Source: Xanthomonas theicola (GTDB taxonomy: Bacteria > Pseudomonadota > Gammaproteobacteria > Xanthomonadales > Xanthomonadaceae). From it: a stretch of 64,000 bases of DNA. A program made the translations under genes and the position numbers. The notes beneath the pieces were generated by a model. The model had not been told where the DNA came from and did not search any database. It saw only the letters and a list, made by a program, of their open reading frames with translations. How positions within the stretch are numbered: position 1 is the first letter of the stretch; every line of letters begins with the position of its first letter. The stretch lies in contig NZ_CP049017.1 of the NCBI RefSeq assembly GCF_014236795.1, positions 3,698,001 to 3,762,000 of the forward strand, in the 5' to 3' direction. Below, piece after piece: positions 43,841 through 53,993 of this stretch.

Positions 43841-43854
43841 AGCAACGCGTTGCT
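43841..43854. promoter_or_regulatory. 14-bp palindrome AGCAACGCGTTGCT upstream of the EamA gene
   Basis: The site is a perfect palindrome next to an AT-rich TTTTTA run and a TATACC block, which is unusual in this genome. It may be an operator for the EamA transporter gene or for the lipoprotein remnant on the other side. Confidence 0.4.
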
Positions 43855-43989
43855 ATACCCCTGGGCATTATCGCAGACGGCGCCCGCGGTTGCGTCCAGG
43901 GAAGAGGGATACCGCGCTAGCGTTAGGAAGACGCGCATCCCATTCCGCCTCGTCGGCCTCCCTGTTGTTGCTGCTCAAGCCCGGTCGCG

Positions 43990-44690
43990 ATGCGCGTGAC
44001 GCGCATGCAGACCCAAAGGCCTGTTCGATGCCATCACTGCCACGTTGCCGCCCTTCCTCCTGGCCGTGGGCCTGGCCGGCTGCCAGCCGTCCGCCGACGG
44101 CACCGGGCAAACCACACCGCCACCCGCCGAACCCTGATGCCGCCGCCGAAGGCGGAACGCGCCAGACGCCGCCCCCGGAGGCGACCGGCGCCCCCGGCGG
44201 AGAGGCGTCGCTGCAGCCCTTGCTCAAGCCGGACGACCAGATCCTCGCCTTCATCAAGCGGCATGACCTGACCGGCGACGGCCAGGACCATGCGGTGGCC
44301 ATCGTCCGCCATGCCAACGCCGACGCCTCGGGCAATCCCTGCGAACTGCTGGTCCTGCAACGAGCGAACAAGGCATGGAGCGTGTCCGATCGCAGCCCGC
44401 AAGCGGTCGACTGCCTCTACAACGACGTGGCACGCAACGCCAAGCGCCTGGACGACAACCTGACCCTGAAATCCCAGCAAATCGTCTACGTCAACCAACA
44501 GGCGCGCCGCAATGTCGCCTACACGCTGAAGTACGACACGGCCAAGAAGGCGTGGTACCTCGCCGAGACGAGCAGCACCACGCCGGTCGAGAATCCGCAG
44601 AGCGGCAAGATGGACGTGTTTCGCGGAACCGCGCGCTATCCGGCGGACATCGCCTGGACGCCCATCGCGCAGATCGATGCGGAACAACTG
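43990..44690 (+). pseudogene. Frameshifted lipoprotein, probable immunity partner of the adjacent effector remnant
   Basis: The leader LPPFLLAVGLAGCQPSADG, a classic lipobox, sits in one frame that stops at CCC TGA. The main domain, DDQILAFIKRHDLTGDGQDHAVAIV through NVAYTLKYDTAKKAWYLAE, is one base out of phase. A second shift lies between the ATG near 43990 (MRVTRMQT) and the leader. The C-terminus runs out of sense near 44690, where effector sequence begins. Periplasmic lipoproteins immediately upstream of XVIPCD effectors are the usual immunity proteins (X-Tfi). Role inferred from that arrangement. Confidence 0.6.
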
Positions 44691-45703
44691 CCGTCTCCTC
44701 GGCCGACGATCGCTTCACGCGCCAGCAGGTGGAGGAAGCCGTCGCCAGTCGCGACCCACAGCGCATCGCCGCCGTGATGTACGAAAACCGCGTCGATCTC
44801 GGCAACACCGAACCTGGCGACGGCTGACGCTTCCATGGCCGCGGCTACCTGCCGTACACAGGGCGCGACAACTACGCGCGCTACGGCGAGCGCTTCAATG
44901 TCGACCTTGCCAACAATCCAGACCTGGCTGCCGAACCGCGGACCGCGGCCAAGCTTGCAGTGGCCTACTGGCAGGACCGCGTGCCGCAGAACCGGCATGA
45001 CGACGCGCGCGCAGCCGGACGCATCATCAATGGCGGCGACAACGGCGCCGACGAGCGCGTGCGGGCTGCTGGCCAATGGGCCCGAACCATCACCCCCGAA
45101 CTGGTCGCCGACATCCAGAGCGGCAAGGTCTCGCTGCAGCAGTTGGCCAGCATCGGCGGAGACGAGCACAGCCAGCAGACCCGGGCACTGCAGGAACAGC
45201 TGGCCGAACTTGGTTACCGCGCCGCCGACGGCAAGCCGCTGAACCCGGATGGCGATTTCGGCCGCAACACCCGCCACGCCCTGCAGGACTTCCAGCGCGC
45301 GCACGGGCTGGACGACGATGCGGTGATCGGACATAAGACGCGAGAGGCGCTGGCCGAGGCCAAGCAAGCGCCGCTGGTCTCGGAGGCCACGCATGCCGAC
45401 AATGCGTTCTTCGCGGATCTGCGCGGACGCATGCCCGGCGCCACCGACGCCCGGGTCGCGCATACCCTGCAAGCGGCCAAGGCCGAAGGCATCAATGGCC
45501 CGCGGCAGATCCAGGCAGTCACGGTGCACGATAACGTTGCCTTCGTCGCCGGCACCACGCCCGGCTTCCGGGCACGCGTCGACCTGGACCAGACACCGAC
45601 GTTGCAGGAGAGCACACGCCAGGTCGATCTGCACAATCAGGCGCTGCAGCAGCAAAATCGCCGGCAGGAACCTACGCAGGCACGGGGCGCAATGGCACCC
45701 TGA
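44691..45703 (+). pseudogene. Decayed type IV secretion antibacterial effector: GH19 - PG-binding - XVIPCD
   Basis: In one frame, SSADDRFTRQQVEEAVASRD leads to YENRVDLGNTEPGDG, then a TGA at 44825-44827, then RFHGRGYLPYTGRDNYARYG. This is the GH19 lysozyme/chitinase core (GDG.RF.GRG..q.TGR.NY..yG), with the stop standing where Trp is expected. The first half of the catalytic domain is missing. Downstream is a peptidoglycan-binding domain (LQEQLAELGYRAADG, GDFGRNTRHALQDFQRAHG), then an XVIPCD-like tail (DNAFFADLRGRMPGA to RVDLDQTPTLQES) with a Gln-rich end. The piece after the stop (GTG at 44960) could still be translated. Confidence 0.75.
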
Positions 45704-45727
45704 CGCAGGGGGCCGCGGCGTTCGTGC

Positions 45728-45751
45728 AAGGCCCCGCTCCGGCGGGGCCTT
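45728..45751 (+). terminator. Hairpin after the effector remnant
   Basis: The arms AAGGCCCCGC and GCGGGGCCTT are a perfect 10-bp stem around a 4-nt loop, 25 nt after the stop. No T-run follows. The rest of 45752-45979 shows no gene. Confidence 0.65.
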
Positions 45752-45979
45752 CGACGTTCATGCCGAGGTTCGCAGGAGAATCCACCACCCTCCCGCCATC
45801 GCCCTTCGACGGCGCACCGCGGCTCGACCGAGGAAACGACCGGCACGCACCTTACGGGCGCGTAGCGGTTCAATGACAGCGATACCCCCGCTTGGCCGCG
45901 TCGGTTACGATGCGCCGCGCCGCATCGCTTCTTCAGCTGAACCGCCGGATCTGGCGGCCAGCGATAACCCGCTGATCAC

Positions 45980-46816
45980 GTGACTCCCTATTCCGGCCCT
46001 CTGCTGACCCGCGCGCTCGCCGCCGCACTGCTTGCCGCACGCGATGGCGGCGCCGCCAGTTGGTCCGGATCGCTGGACCTGCAGCGCAGCGAAGCACAGG
46101 CGCGGCTCGGCGCGGACGGCTGGCAGTGGGGAGCGCGGACCTATCCGTATGCGTCCAGGCTCAAGGACCGCACGATCTACTACTGGGACGGCGAGGCGTT
46201 CGCGCCGGCATCGCGGTTCGGCGGCGCGCTGATCAAGCTGGTGCCGACCGAATGGGGCGCGCCGACGTTCGAGATCGACGGCATCAAGATGCTGCCCAGC
46301 GCGCAGCTGTCGCCGTTCGAGGACGCGCGGCGCAAGGTCGCGCTGATCGAACCGCTCGGCAAGCACGTGCTCGACACCTGCGGCGGGCTGGGCTATTTCG
46401 CCGCCTGCGCGCTGGAGGCCGGCGTGGCGCAACTGCACTCGTTCGAGAAGAACACCAACGTGTTGTGGCTGCGCACACTCAATCCATGGTCGCCGGATCC
46501 GGCCGCCAGCGGCGGACGTCTGCGGCTGGCGCATGCCGACGTCGCCCAGGCCATCGTCGCCACCGCCAGCGATTCGGTGGATGCGCTGCTGCACGACCCG
46601 CCGCGTTTCGGCATCGCCGGCGAGCTGTACTCGCAAGCGTTCTACGACCAGTTGGCACGGGTGCTGCGCCGCGGCGGGCGGCTGTTCCACTATACCGGCC
46701 GCCCGAACAGGCTGACCAGCGGCCGCGATGTACCGCGCGAGGTGGCCAAGCGCCTGGAAAAGGCAGGCTTCCGCGCGCAGCTGATGCTGGACGGGATATT
46801 GGCGACGCGCCGCTAG
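45980..46816 (+). CDS. Class I SAM-dependent methyltransferase (spermidine synthase-like fold)
   Basis: 278 residues from a GTG at 45980. The N-terminal ~120 residues form a beta-rich domain (GWQWGARTYPYASRLKDRTIYYWDG). The SAM pocket is HVLDTCGGLGYFAACALEAG, followed by LHSFEKNTNVL and DALLHDPPRFG, where DPPRF recalls the DPPR motif of spermidine-synthase-like and RsmD-like folds. The substrate is unknown. It is a lone gene, followed by the IS630 remnant. Confidence 0.8.
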   Translation: MTPYSGPLLTRALAAALLAARDGGAASWSGSLDLQRSEAQARLGADGWQWGARTYPYASRLKDRTIYYWDGEAFAPASRFGGALIKLVPTEWGAPTFEIDGIKMLPSAQLSPFEDARRKVALIEPLGKHVLDTCGGLGYFAACALEAGVAQLHSFEKNTNVLWLRTLNPWSPDPAASGGRLRLAHADVAQAIVATASDSVDALLHDPPRFGIAGELYSQAFYDQLARVLRRGGRLFHYTGRPNRLTSGRDVPREVAKRLEKAGFRAQLMLDGILATRR

Positions 46817-46829
46817 TGCCCCTGCCCCG

Positions 46830-47098
46830 CTGATACGTGAGCAAAGTCGATGCAGCTCCTGGAGGATCGAATCTGCAGGTGCGGTCCACTTGAACGGCAG
46901 GCAGAGCGCGTTATCCGGCGGGCTCAGGTACAGGCCCACCACCTCGCGCAGCTTCTCGATGGAGAACGGGGCGGTGGACAGCTTGAAGCCCCCGGTGCGA
47001 TGGCGCGGCCGGCCAAAGAGACTGCGTGCAAAGGACTCAAACGGCGAACGCTCGTGGTCCGACAGCACCAACTCCGCCTTCGGTCTGCCTGTCCTCAT
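46830..47098 (-). mobile_element. Internally deleted IS630-family transposase remnant
   Basis: One frame joins three separated pieces of an IS630 transposase. The start is MRTGRPKAELVLSDHERS. A middle piece reads HRTGGFKLSTAPFSIEKL, followed by VGLYLSPPDNALCL. The extreme C-terminus reads FKWTAPADSILQELHRLCSRISG. The DDE catalytic core is absent. The start lies at 47098. Two in-frame deletions explain the structure. It cannot be active. Confidence 0.85.
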
Positions 47099-47427
47099 CG
47101 CGGTATCTGCGTTCCAAAGATCCCGCAAAGACATGCACAAGCAATGCCAGGCATCCGAGGGACAGGACCTAGATCGTAGGCAGCTGCTTCGGATGAATTC
47201 GAGCTGCCCTTGAGCCGGCGCTCTTTCCGGTCGATCAGGTGCTTGGTGACCAGATGGTCGAAACACGGCTGCACCATCTTCCCGGTCGGCTTCGCGACAA
47301 GAAAATGAAAGCCAACGGGCAGCGGCCTCGCTGCTCGGGACGAAGTGCCCGGATCTCGCGGTACCCCATGGCGTACACGAGCCTGATAGCCGGCACCTGC
47401 CATGTCACGCAATGAAGCATGTTTCTT
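47099..47427. other. Non-coding or degenerate stretch beside the IS remnant
   Basis: These 329 bases probably include the outer end of the IS630 remnant. One minus frame reads HFLVAKPTGKMVQPCFDHLVTKHLIDRKERR, which looks protein-like but matches no family I know. No start, stop or ribosome site makes it a gene. Confidence 0.4.
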
Positions 47428-47690
47428 TTACCACGCGACCATACCGTGCTCACAGCCGTGGTACGGATTGACCGACTGCGAGAAGCCCACGTCGGGGGCT
47501 GGTTGCGGCTGATGATGCTGCGCGCAGTCTCCTCGCGCACTTGCGTGCGCAACCGCGGCGCGGCGAATTCTTCGCTGTCGTCGGGATGCCGACCATCGTC
47601 CTCGACCTGGCTGATGGTGCGCTCGAACCGCCCGGGCAGATGGCTGCCGGCGCCGCGTCCCTTGATGGCCGTGCTCGTTGACGCGGGATA
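47428..47690 (-). pseudogene. N-terminal fragment of a PA0069-like radical SAM protein
   Basis: One minus frame reads AIKGRGAGSHLPGRFERTI, then VEDDGRHPDDSEEFAAPRL and VREETARSIISRNQ, the conserved N-terminus of the PA0069/SplB-like radical SAM group. An extra C in a CCCCC run moves the sense to the next frame: PDVGFSQSVNPYHGCEHG, then a stop at 47428-47430. The first Cys of the expected CxxxCxxC-type cluster is reached, but the rest of the enzyme is missing. The IS remnant lies on the truncated side and may have caused the loss. Confidence 0.72.
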
Positions 47691-47786
47691 CGCCGCGCGC
47701 GTCTCAGCCGCTGCGACGGCGCCCGGGCGGCGCTGAATCTTTCAGCGCGACGCGCAGGAGCCGCTTCCACCCCGTAGAATCCGCCG

Positions 47787-49259
47787 ATGTTCGTCATCGC
47801 GACCCTGCAAAACACCTGGGACTGGCTCACCGGCATCCCCCACTTCGGCGCCTACGTCACCGCCGCCTATCTGCTGTACATCCTGTGGCTGAGCGGCTGG
47901 ATCGTGCTGCAGAAGCGCGAGCCGGCGGCGACGCTGAGCTGGGTGCTGTCGCTGGCGGCGCTGCCGTACCTGGGCTTCGTCGTCTACTACCTGCTCGGCC
48001 CGCAGAAGGTGAAGCGGCAGCGCCTGCGCCGTGGCCGCTCGCGCTCGGGCATGGAACACTACAGCAGCGTCTGCCCGCCCGATGCCGACTGCACCGAGCT
48101 GGCCAAGATCGCCCAGGCCACCACCGGGCTGCCGCCGAGTTCGGCGACCAAGGCGCAATGGCTGGTGGATGGTGCGGCGACCTACGCTGCGATCGTGCGC
48201 GACATCGCCGCCGCGCAACACCACGTGCACCTGGAGTACTACATCCTCAATCCCGACCGCAGCGGCACGCGCATCCGCGACGCGCTGGTCGAGCGCGCCC
48301 GCGCCGGGGTCAAGGTGCGCCTGCTGCTCGACGCGGTGGGCTCTTCGCAGGTGCGCCGGCGCTTCCTCAAGCCGTTGCTGGACGCCGGCGGCGAGGCGGC
48401 CTGGTTCCATCCCCCCCAGCTGCTGCGCCCGTTCAGGTTCAAGCGGCCGTGGGTGAACCTGCGCACCCACCGCAAGATCGTGGTGATCGACGGCCGCATC
48501 GGCTTCACCGGCGGCATCAACGTCACCGACGAGGAGAACGAGGCGCTGCGCCCGGACGCCTACCGCGACCTGCACGTGCGCTGCGAGGGCCATGTGGTAC
48601 GCAGCCTGCAACTGGTGTTCGTCGAGGACTGGCTGTACGCCACCCGCCAGGGCCGCGACACCTTCGACATTGCGCAGATCTGGCCGCACGACATGCCCGA
48701 CCGCGCCGCGGGCGCGATCACCGCGCAGGTGCTGGCGTCCGGTCCGGATTCGTCGTGGGAAAGCATCCACCGCACGCAGGTGGCGGCGATCTACGAAGCG
48801 CAGCGCCGGGTCTGGCTGGTGACGCCGTACTTCGTGCCGGGCGAGGCCGCGCGCATGGCGCTGACCTCCGCCGCGCTGGGCGGACTCGACGTGCGCCTGC
48901 TGGTGCCCAAGCACAGCGATTCGCGGCTGGTGACGCTGGCGGCGCGCTCGTATTTCGACGAACTGCTGCAGGCGGGGGTCAGGATCTACGAGTACGGGCC
49001 GCGCATGCTGCACAGCAAGGCGATGATCGTAGACGAGGACCTGTGCATCGTCGGCAGCGCCAACTTCGACAACCGCAGCTTCCGCCTCAACTTCGAGGTG
49101 TCGGCGATGTTCCGCGACCGCCGCCTGACCCAGGAACTGGCCACGCTGATCGCCGGCGAGATCGCCGACGCGGTACAGGTGCGCGACGACCGCAAGCGCT
49201 CGCTGTGGCGCAACCGGCTGCCCGAGGCGGTGGCGCGGCTGACCTCGCCGCTGCTGTAG
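47787..49259 (+). CDS. cls: Cardiolipin synthase (phospholipase D family)
   Basis: 490 residues from the ATG at 47787. Two N-terminal membrane helices (AAYLLYILWLSGWIVLQ, ALPYLGFVVYYLLG) precede two HKD motifs: HRKIVVIDGRIGFTGGIN (His ~228) and HSKAMIVDEDLCIVGSANFDNRS (His ~409). This order and length fit bacterial Cls, which joins two phosphatidylglycerols, or PG and PE, into cardiolipin at the inner membrane. It is transcribed away from the radical SAM fragment. Confidence 0.95.
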   Translation: MFVIATLQNTWDWLTGIPHFGAYVTAAYLLYILWLSGWIVLQKREPAATLSWVLSLAALPYLGFVVYYLLGPQKVKRQRLRRGRSRSGMEHYSSVCPPDADCTELAKIAQATTGLPPSSATKAQWLVDGAATYAAIVRDIAAAQHHVHLEYYILNPDRSGTRIRDALVERARAGVKVRLLLDAVGSSQVRRRFLKPLLDAGGEAAWFHPPQLLRPFRFKRPWVNLRTHRKIVVIDGRIGFTGGINVTDEENEALRPDAYRDLHVRCEGHVVRSLQLVFVEDWLYATRQGRDTFDIAQIWPHDMPDRAAGAITAQVLASGPDSSWESIHRTQVAAIYEAQRRVWLVTPYFVPGEAARMALTSAALGGLDVRLLVPKHSDSRLVTLAARSYFDELLQAGVRIYEYGPRMLHSKAMIVDEDLCIVGSANFDNRSFRLNFEVSAMFRDRRLTQELATLIAGEIADAVQVRDDRKRSLWRNRLPEAVARLTSPLL

Positions 49260-49383
49260 GGCTGGCCGGCGACCGCTGGAGCGGGTCCGGCCGGGCCACG
49301 CCGTAGGGCGCCGCACTGCCGGTTCACTGTGGAACCGGCCACCCGGGCAGCGCTACACTGCGCCCATCCTTGGGGAGGTCGTC

Positions 49384-49653
49384 ATGTACTGGCTGTTTCT
49401 GCCGCTCGCGCTCGGTGCCTTCGTCCTGGCGTTCTCCACGCCGCACATGTCGTTGCTGGTGCTGGCCCTGTTGGCGGCGCTGGGTTTCCTGCTGGCCTGG
49501 GCACGCGGCTGGTACGTGGCCAAGATCGGCGACGCCAGCCAGCGCGACGCGGCGCCGATGATCGATCCAGCTGAACTGCGCCGGCTGCGCGAACAGGCCG
49601 AGGCGCGCCGCGCCGCGGCGACCGCCTCCAGCGACGACGCGACCTCGTCGTGA
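49384..49653 (+). CDS. Small two-helix membrane protein of unknown function
   Basis: 89 residues, start [17 protein letters not shown]. Two membrane segments ([31 protein letters not shown]) form a hairpin, followed by a soluble basic/Ala-rich tail. A GGGGAGG ribosome site lies just before the ATG. It is followed 13 nt later by pdxJ, so the two are probably cotranscribed. The family is not recognised. Confidence 0.75.
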   Translation: MYWLFLPLALGAFVLAFSTPHMSLLVLALLAALGFLLAWARGWYVAKIGDASQRDAAPMIDPAELRRLREQAEARRAAATASSDDATSS

Positions 49654-49666
49654 GCGTCGCCCGCCG

Positions 49667-50419
49667 ATGACCCAGCTCAGCGTCAACGTCAACAAGATCG
49701 CGGTGCTGCGCAATTCGCGCGGCGGCGAGCTGCCAAGCGTGCTCGAGGCGGTGCGTGCCTGCCTAGACGCCGGCGCGCACGGCATCACCGTGCATCCGCG
49801 CCCGGACCGGCGCCATATTCATGCCGAGGACGTGCTGGCCCTGGCCGCGCTGACCAGCGCGCGCAGCGTCGAATTCAACATCGAGGGCAATCCGTTCGCG
49901 CCGCCGCGGCCCGGTTATCCGGGTCTGATCGCACTGTGCGCGCAGACGCGGCCGGCGCAGGCGACGCTGGTGCCGGACGGCGATGGGCAGTTGACCTCCG
50001 ACCATGGCTTCGACTTCGGCCGCGACAGCGCCCGCCTGCGGCCACTGATCGCGAAGCTGAAGGCGCTGGGTTGCCGGGTCAGTCTGTTCGTCGATGCCGA
50101 CAACCCGGACCTGGCGGTGGCGGCCGACCTCGGCGCCGACCGGGTCGAGCTGTACACCGGTCCCTATGCCGCCGCCTTCGAGCGCGGCGAGATCCACGCG
50201 GCCGCGCCGTTCGCCGCGGCCGCGCGCCGTGCGCAGGCCGCCGGACTCGGCGTCAATGCCGGCCACGACCTGGCCGGAGCCAACCTCGGCACGTTCCTGG
50301 CGCAGGTGCCGCAAGTACTGGAGGTGTCGATCGGCCACGCGCTGATCGGCGAGGCGCTGTACGCCGGCCTGGATGCCACGGTGAAGGCCTATCTGGCGGT
50401 GCTGGACACCGCCAGATAG
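49667..50419 (+). CDS. pdxJ: Pyridoxine 5'-phosphate synthase
   Basis: 250 residues. The TIM-barrel signatures of PdxJ are complete: [30 protein letters not shown] (substrate-binding His/Arg), VEFNIEGNP (catalytic Glu), TLVPD, and [10 protein letters not shown] near the phosphate site. It condenses 1-deoxyxylulose 5-phosphate with 3-amino-1-hydroxyacetone phosphate in the deoxyxylulose-dependent vitamin B6 pathway. It follows the small membrane protein gene by 13 nt. No recO or acpS is adjacent, unlike in enterobacteria. Confidence 0.96.
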   Translation: MTQLSVNVNKIAVLRNSRGGELPSVLEAVRACLDAGAHGITVHPRPDRRHIHAEDVLALAALTSARSVEFNIEGNPFAPPRPGYPGLIALCAQTRPAQATLVPDGDGQLTSDHGFDFGRDSARLRPLIAKLKALGCRVSLFVDADNPDLAVAADLGADRVELYTGPYAAAFERGEIHAAAPFAAAARRAQAAGLGVNAGHDLAGANLGTFLAQVPQVLEVSIGHALIGEALYAGLDATVKAYLAVLDTAR

Positions 50420-51826
50420 TTAGTCCGCTTCAATGCTGAGAGCTATGGGGCAGGTTCAGACATCTGGACCTGCGAAGTGACTGGCCCTCGGAAATCTCGG
50501 CGACTGCATGGATACCTTTTGAAAGAATCCGGATGTTTGTTCGATCGTCTTGCGCCAAATAACCCATATCTGTGCCTCAAAGATGGAGTTCAAAACCATG
50601 CCCTCAATCCCACACCGATAGCGTGAGCGGTCAGGAGCCAGCGACGCACTGATCGCGCGCCATCCTTTCCGTGCGTGTCCTGCGGGGCGATGCACTTTTG
50701 ATCTGGTCGCGCAGCAAGCCGGTCAGGCCGAGGCGGCCTGACTCAAACCAAAAGGCCTCCAGGAAAGCCGGGGCGGTTCACTATTCAATAGACATGGCCG
50801 GCGAAGTACATTGCAAATGCGGTTTCCGTGACTGCACATGCAAGGTGGAATTCTCTAGTGTTGTGTGTTGTGAAGCCGACTTTGGCCGCTGAGAACTTTG
50901 CCGTTCAACGTCCACTCGGTGATCATGGTGCCGTCGTAATGGGCAATCAAGGCGAAACAATGGACTCCTGCGTCCTGAAGCTGGGCATGGTGTGCCGGAG
51001 GGCGACTGTCCGAGCATCAGGTACTCAGGTACAGCATCCCTCCGACGATGTTCGGATAGGTGGTCTCTGTGCGGTCGGTGATGAGGCAGTCGTGTAAGCA
51101 GGAGGCCGGGCGCGCGCGACGTCAAACGCGAAGGAGATTTGAACACGGTGGCGTGCCGGAGGGCGTGGCCAGGCGGCCATGCCCGCTTTGGCCGAGGACT
51201 ATCGGATCAGGCGGCCAGAGTTGGCTCGCTCAAGGGGCGCGTGACTTGCGTGCGTCTGGCAAAGGCATCCGCCGTTACTCGCTGTCGACAGCAAGTACTC
51301 CGTCCCAGTATGATAAAAAGCTGAGGCTACATGTCTAATGAACGCCATCAGGCCGCCTGCAGGCAGACTTCAGGATTTCATACAGATGATTTGTTCCGCG
51401 ACGTCCAGCCTCCGTTGGTGGTGGCGCTTCTCTTAGAAGCGGCACGTCGCTGCGGCCATGCGCCGCGCCTTGCCGCCGAACCGGCACAGCAAGGCTAATT
51501 CAGATCGCTCTTCCGGCACGGCGGCTCCCACGACACAGGAGACTGCTTTGCTGCCATCGACTTCCCGCACCTCAGCAATGCAACCGCTTGCTTCGCGTGT
51601 TGTCGCTCGGCCGGGTCGCCCGCGTTCCTGGCGATGGCACGCGGGCACTGGGCAGCAGCTTCGAACCGCGCCCATTGGCTGCGACTCACCCCGTCCTCGT
51701 TCATCACGCACACACCACAAGCGGGTGCTTTCAGCCATTTTCCACTGTGATCCAGTGCGCATGTGTGTAATTGCGTATGTAACGGGGGAGATTTTTGATT
51801 AATTTATATATATAAAACAAGGACTT
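50420..51826. other. 1.4-kb region of lower GC with no intact gene
   Basis: GC content and codon bias drop clearly here compared with both flanks. Open frames are short and unconvincing. Near 50750-50785 a plus frame reads PDSNQKASRKAGAVHYS and the DNA has GGAAAGCCGGGGCGGTTCA, which resembles the right end of some IS3-family elements. A minus frame near 50880-51030 reads GVHCFALIAHYDGTMITEW, which looks protein-like. I interpret the region as old mobile-element or foreign debris that separates pdxJ from trpG. Confidence 0.5.
51791..51820 (+). promoter_or_regulatory. AT-rich promoter candidate upstream of trpG
   Basis: The run ATTTTTGATTAATTTATATA followed by TATAAAACAA is almost free of G and C and directly precedes the AAGGAC ribosome site of trpG. 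TATATA/TATAAA blocks could serve as -10 elements. No Trp-rich leader peptide is visible. Confidence 0.5.
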
Positions 51827-52414
51827 ATGATCATGAGAATCCTGATGGTCGACAACTACGACAGCTTCACCTACAACCTCGTGCAGTACCTGCAGGCGCT
51901 CGGCGCCGAGGTCAAGGTGGTGCGCAACGACGCGCTCGGCGTGGACGAGATCGAGCGCCTGGCGCCGCAGCGCATCGTGATCTCGCCCGGCCCGTGCACG
52001 CCGAACGAGGCCGGCGTGTCGCTGCAGTTGATCGAGCGGCTCGGCCAGCGCACGCCGATCCTGGGCGTGTGCCTGGGCCACCAGAGCATCGGCCAGGCCT
52101 ACGGCGGCGACGTGGTCCGTGCCGGCACCATCATGCACGGCAAGACCTCGCGCATCCGCCACGAGGGCCGCGGCGTGTTCGCCGGGCTGCCGGACCGCTA
52201 CGAGGCCACCCGCTACCACTCGCTGGTGGTGGAGAAGGCCACGCTGCCGGACTGCCTGGAGGTCACCGCGTGGACCGAGCACGACGACGGCACGGTGGAG
52301 GAGATCATGGGTCTGCGCCACCGCCAGTTCCCGGTCGAGGGCGTGCAGTTCCATCCCGAGTCCATCCTCACCGAGCACGGCCACGCCTTGCTGAAGAATT
52401 TCCTGGAGCGCTGA
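51827..52414 (+). CDS. trpG: Anthranilate synthase component II (glutamine amidotransferase)
   Basis: 195 residues from the ATG at 51827, with AAGGAC about 7 nt upstream (a second ATG at 51833 gives [12 protein letters not shown], the common family start). Class I amidotransferase features are complete: [16 protein letters not shown], the nucleophile Cys82 in [10 protein letters not shown], and the His-Glu pair in FHPESIL. It supplies ammonia for anthranilate synthesis and may also serve PabB. trpE is not in the window. The gene is followed by a decayed small gene and trpD. Confidence 0.95.
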   Translation: MIMRILMVDNYDSFTYNLVQYLQALGAEVKVVRNDALGVDEIERLAPQRIVISPGPCTPNEAGVSLQLIERLGQRTPILGVCLGHQSIGQAYGGDVVRAGTIMHGKTSRIRHEGRGVFAGLPDRYEATRYHSLVVEKATLPDCLEVTAWTEHDDGTVEEIMGLRHRQFPVEGVQFHPESILTEHGHALLKNFLER

Positions 52415-52416
52415 AC

Positions 52417-52760
52417 ATGCCTCTCCATCGGCATGCGACGCCCGGCGCGATCGCGCCGCTGCGGCCGGCGCCGTCATCGCCGTACCGGCGGCAGCGCAGA
52501 AGCAGGCGCGCAAGCTGCTCGCGTTCCATTCCGGCAACGACCGGCGCGCCGAGGTCGGCGACAGGATCGAGCGGCTTGCCGTCCATCGCCAGTCCAGCCA
52601 ATCCCGAGCAGCGCCTGGACGGGCTGCAGGTGTGGGGCTGCCTCTGCAAGGGCGAGTACCGCATGCGCCTGCTCCACTACCCCATGGGCGGCGGCGACCG
52701 CGTGCTGGTGGGCCAGGAAATCCTCGAGCACGCCAGTCTTCGACCCTTCCAGGAACCGCA

Positions 52761-52764
<4 letters not shown>
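52417..52764 (+). pseudogene. Frameshifted small gene between trpG and trpD
   Basis: The ATG at 52417 and the C-terminal part ([40 protein letters not shown], to the stop at 52764) are in one frame. The middle ([36 protein letters not shown]) makes sense only in another frame. The intended product looks like a small exported protein with a short signal (AVIAVPAAA). Two compensating shifts exist or the gene is dead. Its stop overlaps the trpD start (ATGA). Confidence 0.6.
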
Positions 52765-53840
<1,076 letters not shown>

Positions 53841-53993
53841 AGGGCATGCGCGCAAATCCGTGCCACGCTCGCGTCCGCCGTGCTTGCCGCCGACAAAACC
53901 GCACCTACGCTGTTGCCGAGTCCCGAGTCCCGACAATCACGACCGCTCCGCTCAACTTGCCCGATAATACTCAGCCCCCAGAATCCGAACCGC

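Noticed and set aside
50794..50892. A 32-residue Cys-rich ORF (HCKCGFRDCTCKV)
   Set aside because: No ribosome site or partner gene and it lies in degenerate DNA; a chance small ORF is more likely than a peptide toxin or bacteriocin.
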